This document shows, piece after piece, positions 11,480 to 23,135 of a stretch of DNA of 64,000 nucleotides. This DNA comes from Abelmoschus esculentus (lineage: Eukaryota; Streptophyta; Magnoliopsida; Malvales; Malvaceae), in NCBI GenBank assembly GCA_035048815.1, contig JAUCBN010000006.1, positions 15,887,001-15,951,000 of the forward strand. Direction: 5' to 3'. Position 1 is the first letter of the stretch. Every line of letters starts with the position of its first letter. The notes below the pieces were generated by a model. The model did not search any database. It was given only the letters and a program-made list of their open reading frames with translations, and was not told where the DNA came from. A program made the translations under genes and the position numbers.

Positions 11480-12511
11480 GTGGTGGATGCAACCACTTTC
11501 CGATTTTTGATTAGTCTGGCAGTAAAAGAAAGACTTCATTTCCGCTTAATGGATGTGGTTACAGCCTATCTATATGAGCCTCTTTATAATGATATTTATC
11601 TGAAACTTCCGGAAGGATTTAAACTGCCTGAAGTAGTCAATTCAAGTTCTCGAGAACATTATTCAATTAAATTGAATAGATCCCTTTATAGATTAAAACA
11701 ATCTGGGCGTATGTGGTATAATCGCCTTAGTGAGTACTTATTAGCGGAAGACTATAAGAATGATCCAATTTTCCCGTACATTTTTATTAAGAGGTTTAGC
11801 TCCGGATTCGTCATTATTGTCGTGTATGTTGATGATTTGAATATCATTGGAACTCCTGAAGAGATCTCACTGACAGTTGAATATTTAAAGAAAGAATTTG
11901 AAATGAAAGATCTTGGAAAAACAAGATTTTATCTTGGATTACATATTGAGCACTTAAAGGATGAAATTTTTGTACATCAATCAACATACATAGAAAAAAT
12001 GCTAAAGAGGTTTTACATGCATAACACACATCCGTTGAGAAACCTTATGTTTGTTAGGTCACTTGATGTTAACAAAGATCCATTCCGTCCTCGAGAGAAA
12101 AATGAGGACATTCTTGGTCCAGAAGTACCATACTTAAGTGCTATTGGTGCATTGATGTATTTTTCTAGTCACACACGACCTGACATATTATTCGCTGTCA
12201 ATTTGTTGGCAATTTTTAGCTCATGCCCAACCCGAAGACACTGGAATGAGGTTAAACACATATTTCATTATCTTCAAGGTACGAAAGACATGTGATTATT
12301 TTTCCCTAATATATCCAAAACCGAATTGGTCGGTTTTACTGATGCAGGATATTTGTCTGATCCTCATAATGCTCGATCACAAACTGGTTATGTATTTACA
12401 TACGTTGGTACAATAATTTTTTGGCGTTCAATGAAACAAACTATTACCGCCACTTCTTCTAATCATGCTGAGATTTTGGCTATCCATGAGGCTAGTCATA
12501 AATGTGTGTAG
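11480..12511 (+). pseudogene. Copia reverse transcriptase and RNase H
   Basis: The RT frame (11480-12295) contains DVVTAYLYEPLYNDIY, SLYRLKQSGRMWYNRL and the catalytic YVDDLNIIG box, then MKDLGKTRFYLGL. A stop at 12293-12295 separates it from RNase H (about 12326-12511) with GFTDAGYLSDPHNARSQTGY and the active-site-like TATSSNHAE. Further down, 'LADLFTKTLP' (about 12736-12765) marks the end of the polyprotein. The RT domain itself is nearly intact. Confidence 0.9.
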
Positions 12512-13048
12512 TTAAGGTTTGTAACCCAACATATTTGAGAAAATTATGGTTTACTCTCTCGAAAAATCTCTCCAACAATCTTATATAAGGATAATACAAC
12601 ATGTATCGCCCAAGTTAAGGAAGGATATATAAATAGTGATAGAACAAAACACATCTCACCAAAATTCTTCTTCACTCATGATCTACAAAAAAATGGAGAC
12701 ATTGATGTGCAACAGATTCATTCATATGATAATTTGGCAGATCTATTTACTAAGACGCTCCCTACTACTTAATTTGAGAAGCTAACTTACAATATTGGAT
12801 TGCGTCGTGTCAGAGATCTTGTCTGATGTATTTATGAGGGGGAGTCAAATACACGTTGTACTCTTTTCCTTATCCAAGGTTTTGTCCCATTGGGTTTTCC
12901 TGGAAAAGGTTTTTAATGATGCAACATATTTTGTGTATTAAAGATATGTGTACTCTTTTTCGTTTACTAAGCATTTTTTTCTCACAGGATTTTTATCTTA
13001 GTAAGGTTTTAACGAGGCACAACATCTTCATGGATATTCAAGGGGGAG

Positions 13049-13277
13049 TGTTAAGAATATTTTATTTATGGTGAATATCCATGTATTAGAGGAAGGTTTA
13101 ACGGGCTTTATAATTAGGGTTTAATACCCATGAAATTAGGGTTTTTATCTTATGCCTATAAATATAGACTTTTGGAGAAAGCTTTGTACACAACTCACCT
13201 TTGAGAATACAATAAAATCTCTCTCTTTTCTCTCATCTTTATTCATCTATTCTTGTTCTTTATTTTTATTCACAATA
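13049..13277 (+). repeat. Copia 3' LTR
   Basis: 229 bp, preceded by the polypurine tract 'aagggggag'. It starts TGTTAAGAATATTT and ends TTCACAATA; the final CA has mutated to TA. The duplication ATTAC follows. Confidence 0.95.
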
Positions 13278-13282
13278 ATTAC

Positions 13283-13910
13283 ATCTTTATACTTTATTAA
13301 TAAAATATTAAATTAATTATTTGAAGTAACGAAATATATTTTTATTATATAAGAACTTGTATTTGAGTTTTTGCTAGGGATCTAAAAAATATATGAGATA
13401 ATTATGATCATAATATATATGACATTGTTACAAAAATGCGTATTATTATGCTTTTTTTATTAGTTTTATGTGTATTTTATTACGTATATAAAATTAAAAA
13501 CTAGATTATAAACACATATAAATGCAAAAAATGTGTATATGTTGGTTTAGTTTTATTTGACATTAGATTTTAAATTTGATTAAAATATTTAAAAAATAAT
13601 AATAAAAATAATTAGGGTTTTAATAAATCAAAATAAAATTCTTAAAATTTATTAGAAGTCCTTAAATTAATATTTTTTTTATTTATATTCAATTTTTATC
13701 ACATTCAAATAAAATTACTTTATACAAGCATTTATCATCAGTTATTCAATTACCATTTAAAGAAAATTTTAGACATTCACAACATTATTTTTAATGAAAT
13801 GGAAAAGGTAATGTATTAATTATGGAGTATATATTCTATAATAAAAATAAAAATAAAAATACAAAAAATATATTCTTTTAAAATGAAGAAATTGAATTGC
13901 TTTAAGAAAG
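13283..13910. other. AT-rich intergenic region
   Basis: No gene, repeat family or RNA recognised. It separates the copia element from the hAT-like element. Confidence 0.5.
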
Positions 13911-13918
13911 ATGTCAAA

Positions 13919-14230
13919 TAAGGATGTAAAAAGCTGATCCGACTTGAAAACCTGCCTGAAACTTGTTCGAGTCAGAACTTGATTTGACCCGGGATGTAAT
14001 GACCCGAATCTGATCTGTATCCGACTGTTGTTGACCCGAACCCGAGTTAGACCTGTTACTGTAGTAACCGAACCTAAACTCGATTTCAACCTGTTATTGT
14101 AGACCTGAAACCTGACCTGTATCCGACTAAAACAAACCCGAACCTGAGTCTGACCTGACATATAACCGATATTACCCGACTGAATTGACACGAGACCTGA
14201 TTTTACCCGACCTGTTTTAAACTCGACATG
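13919..14230. repeat. hAT-like left subterminal repeats
   Basis: About 300 bp composed of degenerate units built on 'gacccgaacccgag', 'cctgacctgtatccgact' and 'ttgttcgagtcagaact'. It is strongly similar over its whole length to 52441-52830. Confidence 0.85.
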
Positions 14231-15940
14231 TTATTAACCTGAACTAATATTAACATAACATTTACATAAATAAGTTATATAACATACTTAATTAGTTAAT
14301 TACTTATATCATACTTTTAATACAACTATAAAATAATAATATTATTATACATATTAATATTTATATAATTTGTGTTTACAAATATTTTTTCATGAGGTCG
14401 GATGGAAAGTATTTCGATCTCAATTACTATTCAAAATACTATAGATTCTTAAATAATTTACTAACTACAATAGTTTTTAAATAAAAAATCATTCACAATA
14501 TCTCACCAATTTCACCCTTATTACCAATATTTATATAAATTATATTACAAATATTTATTAATTTTAAATTGTATACTAAAAAAATCTGATATTATACTTA
14601 TAAGTTATAAGTTTAGCAAATTAATAAACTTCATAAAATTTAACATATTTTAAGTTATATGTACAACCAAATTAATAATTTGTTAAAAATTATTCAAGTC
14701 CAACTGATATGATTTTAAATAATTTAATTTCAAATTAATAAACTTCATAAAAATTAATAATTTGCTAAAAAGTATTCAAGTCAAAATAATTAAATTCAAA
14801 TTTAAATACTCAATATCTATTAGATATGATTTTAATTTGCTAAAATTGGGGGTTGGAAGGGTATCGAATGTATTGGCTGCGATTTTCTCTTGGTTTCTCG
14901 AACCCTTTCTTGTTCTTTCTTCTTGGAATCCAAATATGTTCTTATTCTTTTTATTTGTTTTAGCTACACTTAATCTCCAGATCTCGGCCACCAATATGGT
15001 TCTGGTCCCAGCCCGGCGTTAGTCATGAGCCGTCGTAACTATTATCGACCACAATTGGTTTGCCATGAACTCAAACAAACGTTGAACTCTCCTTGAAACC
15101 CAAAGAAAAAGAAAATGAAACCCACTTTTTTTACAATACTGATAATGTTTATATCTTAAATCTCTTTAACATATCTTCGATCTTTCGTTTTGATTGCGGC
15201 ATTTGAGATTTGAAAAAGTTGTTATTTCCTCTCGAATTACCAAAAATGGTTCTCCCTATTTTTTAGTCTCAAGACCCAATATACTCCTTCTTGGATATGG
15301 CTTGACGAAGGTCCTCCTTTTTTGGCAGTTACCTAGGGTCAACGACGACTTCAGACGTACGATGGCCGGGAAATTCGACGATGGAGCAGATGAAAGGTCA
15401 CCTCTGGGCAGTCGAATAGTCATTCTAGAAGACAGAAGGTCAAGCGTATGACATTCGTGCGCTATGCTGGACAAGATCCGAACCGTTGAAATCCCCACCG
15501 ATCTAACGGTACAACTATTGCATTCTCTGTGTCAACCGACATACCATCAAATTTTCAGCTTCGGGTTGTTCTAGCGACGCTTGTAATGGTTTCTGATGGT
15601 TTGGCATTTGAATTGCATCAGCTCGAAAAGAACTTCATTTTTATTGATTATGTACATGCTGAAATTAATTAAATCAAGTTTAAACTATATTTTATAACAA
15701 ACCAGAAGATATCGAGTAATTCTTATTGTATATAAAACATATTTAGAGAGGTCCAATTACAGTATGCAATGAAAAATCATTCTTAAACCTTGCTTAAACC
15801 TTGAAAAAGATCAAAACAAAGAAAAATAAACTAACCAATTCAAAAGATAATTAATTTTCAATTAAAGCATCAGAAATAACAAAAGAAACCATTCACAAAA
15901 GATCTAAATTTTACAACAAAATCCAATCTTTTAATTTTGA
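14231..15940. other. Element interior, unrecognised
   Basis: AT-rich to about 14850. Then a less AT-rich stretch (about 14850-15620) contains short frames on both strands, none with a domain I recognise. Its composition differs from the surrounding repeat, so it may be a captured genic fragment, but I cannot name a source. 15640-15950 is AT-rich and probably includes the 3' untranslated region of the adjacent H2B copy. Confidence 0.4.
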
Positions 15941-16063
15941 CAACTTCAAACTAGGAGTTGATGAACTTTGTAACAACCTTAAAAAATATCTGACGTCTAT
16001 CTGAATCTCGCGGGAGGTTATTGTGGGTTTCATGCTATAACGGGCGAGCCTCGAAGATTCTTG

Positions 16064-16497
16064 TGTAACACCCTAAAAATTGTGTTGATAAATGGTTCAA
16101 ATAAATATTGATTTAAATCGAATTACTAGTTAATTGGATCTCAAGTAAGAGACCAAATTGAGTTAAAAAGAAAACTAGAAGATTGCATGAAAAATACCTA
16201 AATTCCTTAAACTACCCTTGGTAATTAGCTAACACTAGATAACTCATTAAGGGCAAAAGGGTTATTTTGCACTCTTTTATTGATCAAACAAAAAGAGCCA
16301 AATTTTCTCTTCTTCTTCCCCATTGTCACGACAACAATAAAAAGTAAAGGGGAGAAGAGAGAAATTTTCTCCATGGGAGTTTGGCAAGGAAGGCTTGGAA
16401 ATCCATGCATGAGTAGGAAATTGAGTTAAGGAATCAAGCCTTAATACCTTGGTAAGCCGAAATTGAGTAGGAAACTGAGTTTGGCGAGGGTGTCACA
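16064..16497 (+). repeat. Gypsy 5' LTR, probably shortened
   Basis: 434 bp from TGTAACACCC to GTGTCACA, with the primer-binding site at about 16502-16512. Its last 15 bp match the right end of the element, but the GGTATCGATACC motifs seen in the 3' LTR remnant are missing here. It has probably lost an internal piece. Confidence 0.8.
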
Positions 16498-16573
16498 TTT
16501 GTTGGTATCAGATCTTTCGGTTACATGATTCTCGAACCGAAAGAAATTTGCATGCATTATATAGGATTGAACT

Positions 16574-17228
16574 ATGCCACCTAGGAGTTTTTATATCGTA
16601 CTTGCTTGTGTTCTTGCTTAATTGAATAAACTTTGCCTATCTTTTGTAGTATGTCTGACACGAGACTGACCTTGGGAGATTAAAGTCTCGAAGGTTCTTC
16701 TAATGAGAATGAAAGCTTGAGGATGGAACTGAATACTCCAATAGAACAAGAACAACCACCAGTAGAAGCTGCCCCTGAGTCGGTAACCCAGTTGTACAGG
16801 ATGTTCAGAGAGAATGTCTCTTGAGCATGAAAGGAATGTTTGACCAATTAGTATCTGATATGAGGTAGGATCATCCTCCTTCTCCTATTAATGTTCTACC
16901 AAGGGCACCCATTTAGAAACTTGCCCGTTACCGAGCCTTTACCTTTGCGGGTGTCAATAAGGAAAAGCCCGAAGAGCCTGAATAGTGCTTAGAAAGGATC
17001 ACCCAAATCTTGACCAAACAATTGCAGTGCTCGGATGAACATAAACTGGAATGTGCCATATCGCTTCTAGCTAATGAAGCCTTGAGATGGTGGGAAACTA
17101 CAACCTTGACTGCTCCTACCGATTCTGTCACATGGGACTTCTTTGTAGAGGAGTTCAAGAAGAAGTACATTAGTGAGCAATATCTAGCCGAGAGAAGGAG
17201 ACGGTTGATAGGTATGATAGAAATGTAA
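16574..17228 (+). pseudogene. Gypsy gag fragment
   Basis: Begins with an ATG-CCA-CCT-AGG start typical of gypsy gag. The recognisable retrotransposon gag domain is at about 16920-17228: RAFTFAGVNKEKPEEPE, stop, then LANEALRWWETTTLTAPTDS and TWDFFVEEFKKKY. Stops and frame changes interrupt it. The protease, RT, RNase H and integrase regions are absent. Confidence 0.85.
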
Positions 17229-18737
17229 GCATGAAAGCATGTTTCCTATGATATTGGTTATTGTTGAACTTGTACATTGCAAGAACTAATACCATGAATT
17301 GATTCATTTGCTTAATTGAAGCATGTCATCTTTAATGCCATGATCTTGATATGATGATTGAATTAAGCATGTTAATTGATATATGTTTTATGTCTAATCT
17401 GGTTAGAGTAGGGCTGCCTCACTAAGTACTTCTTAGTACTTACACTCTTTTGTTTCCTCCTTTCCCAAACAATAGGTTAACGTGCTAAGGAGTTAGATCA
17501 AGATTGAACCGGAGCAAGGGCACTAAGTAAGCTAATGTATGATATTTTGAACTTTTGTTAACTCCTAGTATGGTGGCATTAGTGATCATATTTTGTTAGC
17601 TTATGAATTTGAGGGCTCGTCTCATGGTTTGCATGTATATATGTGGCTTGATAATTGATTTGGTATGTAAGCCATAAGGCATACTGTTCATGGTAGGCTA
17701 GCCTTGCATATTTTGAGTTCTTGGCTATGGTTGGCAGAATTAGGCCTTGGTGTTATGCATAAGTTAAGTAAGAAATTGCCTTGGCATGATAAACATGAAC
17801 TAAATAGGTTAGCATGTGAAACCGTCAAAGTCATAACATGGGCATGCTAGTTGCTATCGTGTGAAGTACGTGACATAGTGTCTTGAATGTCATAGCATAT
17901 GGTTAATGGCTTGAGTAAGGAATGAGCTAAGTCAATGGGTTAAATAGATTGATACATGTTGTTAAATATGCTAAAATTATCCCCTAAGGTTTAGAGGTGG
18001 GTTAAGATCATCTAGATACCCCTTTGAAAATGTTTAAGCGTTTGAAGGGCTTGAAATTTGCCAATTTCGAACAGGGTATCGATACCATTAGCTTAGGTAT
18101 CGATACCACCCTCGGCAGTGAGCTCCTCAAGTTCCCCTGGTTCGAACCAAGCTATCCATCCATAATCAATGAGTCACCAAGAAGGCCCGAATCGATACAT
18201 GGTTCGGTACTAGGGCCTCCATTGGCAAAAAGGTATTGAAGCCTGGTTCGAACCAGGATGTTTTGCCCTAAAGTCAACAAGTCAAATGGTCAACGCCTAT
18301 GACCAGTATCGAACCCCAATTCGATACCAGTTTCGATACCACCATCATAGAGGTATCGATACCTCCTTAACTAAATTGGTTCAAACTTAATAATCAAAGA
18401 TAAGCTTGATCAATAAGGTAATGTGGGTGATGATTAAATGAATAAAATTTGGTTAAAGGATTAGTACAAATTCAATTGAGATTATAATTGATATACGTAC
18501 AGAAATTGAGAATCGAATCGGTTAAATGAATAAATATGGAAAAGTATTAAATTAGCCCCCAAATTGATAAGAGATACAATAGATTAACTCGTAATGTCTT
18601 ACAAATAATTGGAATATTAAATTCAAAGTCTCACAATGAACTAAAATGTCTTACAATTGAATATGAAATCGGTTTAAATTACAAGTTACATGTCCGGTCG
18701 ACGCCTCCATCTCCTAACCCAGGGCGAGGGTGTCACA
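17229..18737 (+). repeat. Gypsy 3' LTR remnant
   Basis: About 1.5 kb ending GGCGAGGGTGTCACA. It contains three perfect copies of the palindrome GGTATCGATACC (18075-18086, 18096-18107, 18352-18363) plus degenerate copies, and a 'ctcactaagtac...cacactctt'-type stretch that I regard as LTR-like. Its 5' border is inferred because the expected TGTAACACC start is missing. Confidence 0.6.
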
Positions 18738-19086
18738 TCTTGAGCCAGCTTCTCAAAGATATCGTTGATGACACTGTTCATGATACCCATTGGTTTACCG
18801 AAAATACCAATATTAGGATGAACTTGCTTCAGGATCTTGAAGATGTAGATCTTGTAGGTTTTAACGCTCCTTTTGGTTTTCTTCTTCTTGTTGTCAGATT
18901 CCTTGGGAGCTTCTTCTCGGCTCTTAGCTTCTTCTCAACTGGAGCCTACTCGGCTTTCTTCTCCTCGACTGGTTTCTTCTCAGCTTTTTGGTGCCATTGG
19001 AATTTTTGATTTCAAAGAAGAGAATAGAAAAAGATTAGGTGTTGAGAATTTGTTATACAGTGCATGGAGAAACGAAAGGTGGATAC

Positions 19087-19121
19087 ATATATAGGACAGA
19101 GGAGTGTGATTTGATTGGTTG
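19087..19121 (-). promoter_or_regulatory. Promoter of the H2B copy (TATA and CCAAT)
   Basis: On the minus strand a TATA box (CTATATAT, 19087-19094) lies about 90-97 bp upstream of the H2B ATG at 18997. A CCAAT box (within CCAACCAATCA, about 19111-19121) lies just upstream. Near 19185-19205 an ACGGATCC sequence resembles the plant histone octamer. This shows the copy came from genomic DNA with its promoter, not from a processed transcript. Confidence 0.6.
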
Positions 19122-19254
19122 GTTTTTGTATGCGAGGATAAGTGACATAAAAAGTATGGGTCGTTTGATTAGAGTCGATGGGATTGAACGGATAGGATCC
19201 GTTCTTGTTTATTCTTTTACGTTAAGGATTATTTTAATTTAAAGGGGGATTTTT

Positions 19255-20004
19255 GCTGGGTTTCGATTTTTAAAATTTTTGCTTAATCTTAATGTTTCAC
19301 TGGTGAAAATTTTAGCGGTTTTAAAATATGATCCATATTGAAAAATAATAACAATGGGTCAATACTGAATTAATTAATCATAAATTTAATTAATAATAAA
19401 ATAGATATATTTAATTTTAATATTGTATTTATAGTATATGTATTTACATAATATATAATATTTATTATTTTATATATTATATGTTTTATATTATATATAC
19501 TATAATACATATATACTATAAGCATACATATATATATTATAATATATACTATAACACATATATACTACAAGCATATATACATATAATATATTAATATATA
19601 CTTCAACTTACTAGGTGTATAATTATATATATGTATCTAATATGTTATAATATATTTTAATATATAATATACATATGATATAATACATTAAAATACTAGA
19701 TGTATATATGTATTAATGTATATAATATACGTATGATGTTGGCATATAAGTATATATGTATATATACATATATCAATATATTAATGTATATATTAATGTG
19801 GTATATTATACTAATGTATATACATATACATAATACATATATACATCTAGTATATACTAATATGTATTATATACATATATATATAGTATATAATACATCT
19901 AGTCATTGTAGTATATAATGTATACATGATACATCTAATTACTAATATATAATTATATATACATATAACATATATTAATGTTACATCTAATAATTAATAT
20001 ATAT
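19255..20004. repeat. AT-dinucleotide-rich low-complexity stretch
   Basis: From about 19370 the sequence is almost purely alternating TA/ATAC/TGTA words with many local palindromes. It continues after the solo LTR (22127-22340), so the solo LTR was inserted into it. No gene. Confidence 0.75.
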
Positions 20005-22126
20005 TGTAACACCCGACCCGGATGTCACAGTGGGCCTCCGGCCCAAAATGCATATTTCAAATTTTTCTTTAAAAGTCCAATAATAAAAATCACAAAAGGT
20101 CCAAACCAATTTCATAGTCCACTTAAATTAAAACAAACCCAAAATAATTCAAAGTAAATCGGAGCTCCAAAATATATTACAGACCATTTAAAAACATTCG
20201 ACCTAATAAAAATAACAGAGTTACAATACATATAGGGTCCAACATAGTACTAAGCCCACTACATCTAATAACTGTACTCTGACAACACGGTCGATGCTGA
20301 AGGTCCAAATCTTGATGGTGCTCCACGAATCCCGCTCCACCTAACCTATGTACGAAAACAGATTTCGAACGCTGAGCCACACAAGCTCAGTGGATACGCC
20401 AAACTCGGCCAACATCATGCATCTCAAAGCAGTAAAGCATGGCATATAAATCACATGCATGGTATGGAGGTCTAGCATGCTTGCCTATCACATGGCATAA
20501 ATGAATATATATTATCGCACACAGCATATACAATCATATAAGTCAACACATAAGAGCGAGGCCCGCGTTCACACAGCATTGGGATCCTACACTCAGGATT
20601 GAGGCCGCCCTCAAATCCTATTCCCGGAATGTTACATCGGACATCTTTGAATGAGGCCGTCCAACGTTCGGGAAAATGGTGGAGGCCGCCCAACCAACCC
20701 TATGCTCGGAATATTACATCAAACATCTTCGAGTGAGGCCGCCCAACACTCGGAATAAAAGTCTTCAATCATCACCCGGCATGTTATATCGGATGGCCTT
20801 CAACGTGTTGCAACACTTATGAATATCCAGATTTCCAACACAAAAGACTCAAACCACACAAACGATCCACCTAGGATCTGTCACAACATGACATATTAAT
20901 CCTTATCTTACTTAAGTCTTTCGGGGTAATGATTATCAATCTTAGTTCGACAATTCATTTCATAGCTTTTAGATTAAAGCATTTATTTATTAAGATCAAC
21001 GAAGCCTTAAATTCTACCCAACTTAGCCAAAACACACAGGGGTATCGAAACACCCTGTATCGATACCCACCCAAAGAAGGTATCGAAACACACAGGTATC
21101 GATACCAGTATCGATACCTCTTGACCAAAGTCAAAGTCAACAAAAGAAGGAAGGATTGTTTTGATACACGTATCGATGCAAAAAGTTTCTGAAATCCACG
21201 ATATCGAAACCAGGTTCGATACCCCTGAATCACAAGCCAAAAGCTCTAATCGGTATCGATACCGTTGGCCCAAGTATCGATACCCCCTACACTGAGGACG
21301 GGTCTGCACTTAGAAATTCTAGAGTTTCACCCCCAAACTTCACCTAAACGATTCCAAAGTTTTCCTACTTATTTCTAAGTGTATTTAGGATGTTTTAACA
21401 TCAATTTCCAACCTTTAAATACATAAACTCGGATTTCACCATTAATGACCCATTTCAAGCAACCCAAGCAAGACAACACGCATACATGATTTTCTCTACA
21501 TGTCATGTACTCTACCATGAATGAATGATGAAGAAGGAGTAGGAAGTACCAACCTTGGTAAGCAACAACAACAAACTCGAGCTCCACTTTCACACAAGCT
21601 TTCACCTTCCCAAGCTTGAAGATGTCACACAAGCCTCTTTCTCTATAAGAGAAAGATAAAGAACAGATTAGACTCACCTCAGGATGATTCTAGAGCTTTA
21701 AAATACAAAAAGACTCAGATTTTAAGCTCTTAAAACCCAATCCCGAGCTCTCCCTAAAACCCTCACTTAAACCCTTCTTTCCACCGAACTAACACCTCTT
21801 TAGCTTAAAAGATAGATCCTCAACAGCCCTACAACTTCTTCTCCATCAAGAAAACGAGATTCTAACCCAAACTCAGCAAGATCTTACCTTTTTCTCTTAA
21901 ACTTGGATGAAGAAGATGAGAGGAAGAAAACCCCTGCACTGACCTCACCTTTGCAGAAACCACTCTAAACCCCCTTCAAAACACCCTATTTTGGCATTTA
22001 CCAAAATGCCCTCAGCCCACATCTTAAACCCCCCCACACACTCCAAACCCAACAACTAGGCCCAAAACCAAAGTTCAAACTCTCGGGTTAACCCAACTCA
22101 CTAATCCGAGAATTCGAATCGTTACA
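20005..22126 (-). mobile_element. Ty3/gypsy solo LTR
   Basis: 2122 bp with TGTAACACCC at one end and GTTACA at the other, flanked by TATAT on both sides (20000-20004 and 22127-22131). The flanks are themselves AT repeats, so the duplication is weak evidence alone. No internal gag-pol is present. I prefer the minus orientation, in which the LTR opens TGTAACGATTCG and closes GGTCGGGTGTTACA. It carries perfect GGTATCGATACC palindromes at 21095-21106 and 21252-21263 and several degenerate ones, as in the gypsy remnant nearby. Confidence 0.8.
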
Positions 22127-22131
22127 TATAT

Positions 22132-22829
22132 CATATATATATACTTATATTAAATTATTAATGTATATAGTACTATATATTTCATATTTTCATATATAAT
22201 ATAAATTTCTTTTTCGTATAGAGTATTAATCTATATATAATATTATTTCATTTTCAAAAATAGTATTATTCCATATATACTATTATTTCATTTATAATAT
22301 AAACTCTATATATAGTCTAAATTTAATATTTTATTTTTGAAATGTATTAAATATTTAAAGTACATTAAAGTTAAAATTTTCATCGAATTTAACTATTATT
22401 AATTTATAATTTTTGTAATTTAGTCTTTACAAATTATATATTTTTTTATATATTTTGAATTAACTAATAGTTATTTTTCTAATTTAGTTTAATGTTTTTA
22501 ATAAGATGATATTTTATTTTATTAATATTTATCCTTTTTAATTTAAATTTTTATTCTTTGACTTTGTACTCCAATTTTTATTCTTCATTAATTTTTAATT
22601 TTTATAATTTAGCATAATTTTTAAGATATGAATCATTATTCATAATATGAAATTTTTGTTAAGTCTACTACGTAATATTTATTTGTAATGTGATTCATGC
22701 TAGTGAAAAATATTAGTTATTAAATAATTAATTCAAAATGAATGATCAACCATTTAACAAAAAGTTTATTGTTTATTTACTTATTTGTACCAAATCAAAC
22801 TTAATAATTTTAATTATTATGAATTTAAA
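22132..22829. other. AT-rich interior of hAT-like element
   Basis: Low-complexity AT-rich DNA, continuous in character with 19255-20004. No coding sequence seen. Confidence 0.5.
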
Positions 22830-23127
22830 ACTCAAATTAATTCGACCTGAAATAAAATCGACTTGAAATGAACCCGACCAAAAATGAATCTGACCTGAAA
22901 TGTAACCGAATTAAAATGGACCCGACCTGAAATGAAACTGTCAATTATCCGATTTGGACCCGAACCGTTTGAACCCGACTTGAAATGGACCCAACCTGAA
23001 ATGGACCTACACCCGACCCAAATCGAGTTAAAACATCAAATCGACCTGAAATGACATGTATCCGATTTTACCCGACCTGATAGTGCCCGACCTGAAACCC
23101 ATCCGAATAACTGTTTTTACATCCCTA
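22830..23127. repeat. hAT-like right subterminal repeats
   Basis: Dense tandem-like motifs 'gacctgaaatggaccc', 'cccgacctgaaa' and 'atgtatccgatttta', ending in the terminal inverted sequence TTTTTACATCCCTA. It uses the same words as the left subterminal region. Confidence 0.85.
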
Positions 23128-23135
23128 ACGTCAAA

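Larger units (their letters stand above)
7431..13277 (+). mobile_element. Ty1/copia LTR retrotransposon, full length but dead
   Basis: Two LTRs (7431-7658 and 13049-13277) bracket gag, integrase, reverse transcriptase and RNase H in copia order. A perfect 5-bp duplication ATTAC flanks it (7426-7430 and 13278-13282). By eye the LTRs differ at about 11 of 228 positions, so it is moderately old. The polyprotein is broken by several stops and frameshifts, including a stop at the end of gag (8624-8626) and an AT-rich insert-like stretch around 9000-9330. It cannot be autonomous. Confidence 0.95.
16064..18737 (+). mobile_element. Internally deleted Ty3/gypsy element in H2B
   Basis: Starts TGTAACACCC and ends GGCGAGGGTGTCACA. 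It is flanked by perfect 5-bp duplications TCTTG (16059-16063 and 18738-18742). The 5' LTR-like unit (16064-16497) ends in the same GGCGAGGGTGTCACA as the element's right end and is followed by a TTGGTATCAGA primer-binding site. Only a gag portion survives (to about 17228). The 3' LTR lacks a recognisable TGTAACACC start, so a deletion fused gag to the middle of the 3' LTR. Total 2674 bp. Confidence 0.9.
15951..18997 (-). pseudogene. Histone H2B pseudogene split by a gypsy element
   Basis: H2B is a core nucleosome histone. The N-terminal and middle part is on the minus strand at 18738-18997: Met-Ala-Pro-Lys at 18997, a Lys/Glu-rich tail, then the histone fold TYKIYIFKILKQVHPNIGI and MGIMNSVINDIFEKLAQ. 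The C-terminal part is at 15951-16063: SSRLARYSMKPTITSREIQ, then a damaged helix, then KVVTKFINS and a stop at 15951-15953. The gypsy insertion lies exactly between them, with the 5-bp duplication TCTTG at both junctions; removing it restores continuity at Ala-Gln-Glu. Separate damage includes an extra A after the fourth codon and a deletion after the REIQ motif. The copy was therefore non-functional apart from the insertion, or decayed after it. Confidence 0.92.
13919..23127. mobile_element. Large hAT-like element with captured H2B
   Basis: The left end reads TAAGGATGTAAAAAG and the right end is the reverse complement of TAGGGATGTAAAAAC. The flanks atgtcaaa (13911-13918) and acgtcaaa (23128-23135) match at 7 of 8 positions, fitting an 8-bp hAT-type duplication. 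Both subterminal regions (13919-14230 and 22830-23127) are full of 'cccgacctgaaa'-type motifs. No transposase is recognisable, so the element would be non-autonomous. It holds a histone H2B copy with promoter, a gypsy remnant within that copy and a solo LTR. A second copy of the left end is at 52441. If the two termini belong to separate elements the H2B would simply lie between them; the near-matching flanks argue against this. Confidence 0.7.

Noticed and set aside
14776..15498. Short frames on both strands inside the hAT-like element
   Set aside because: None has a recognisable domain or matching splice signals, so I list the segment only as unexplained.
19370..20000. Coding frame in the TATA-rich tract (around 19700-19918)
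   Set aside because: It is a translation of alternating TA/ATAC words with extreme Tyr/Ile bias.
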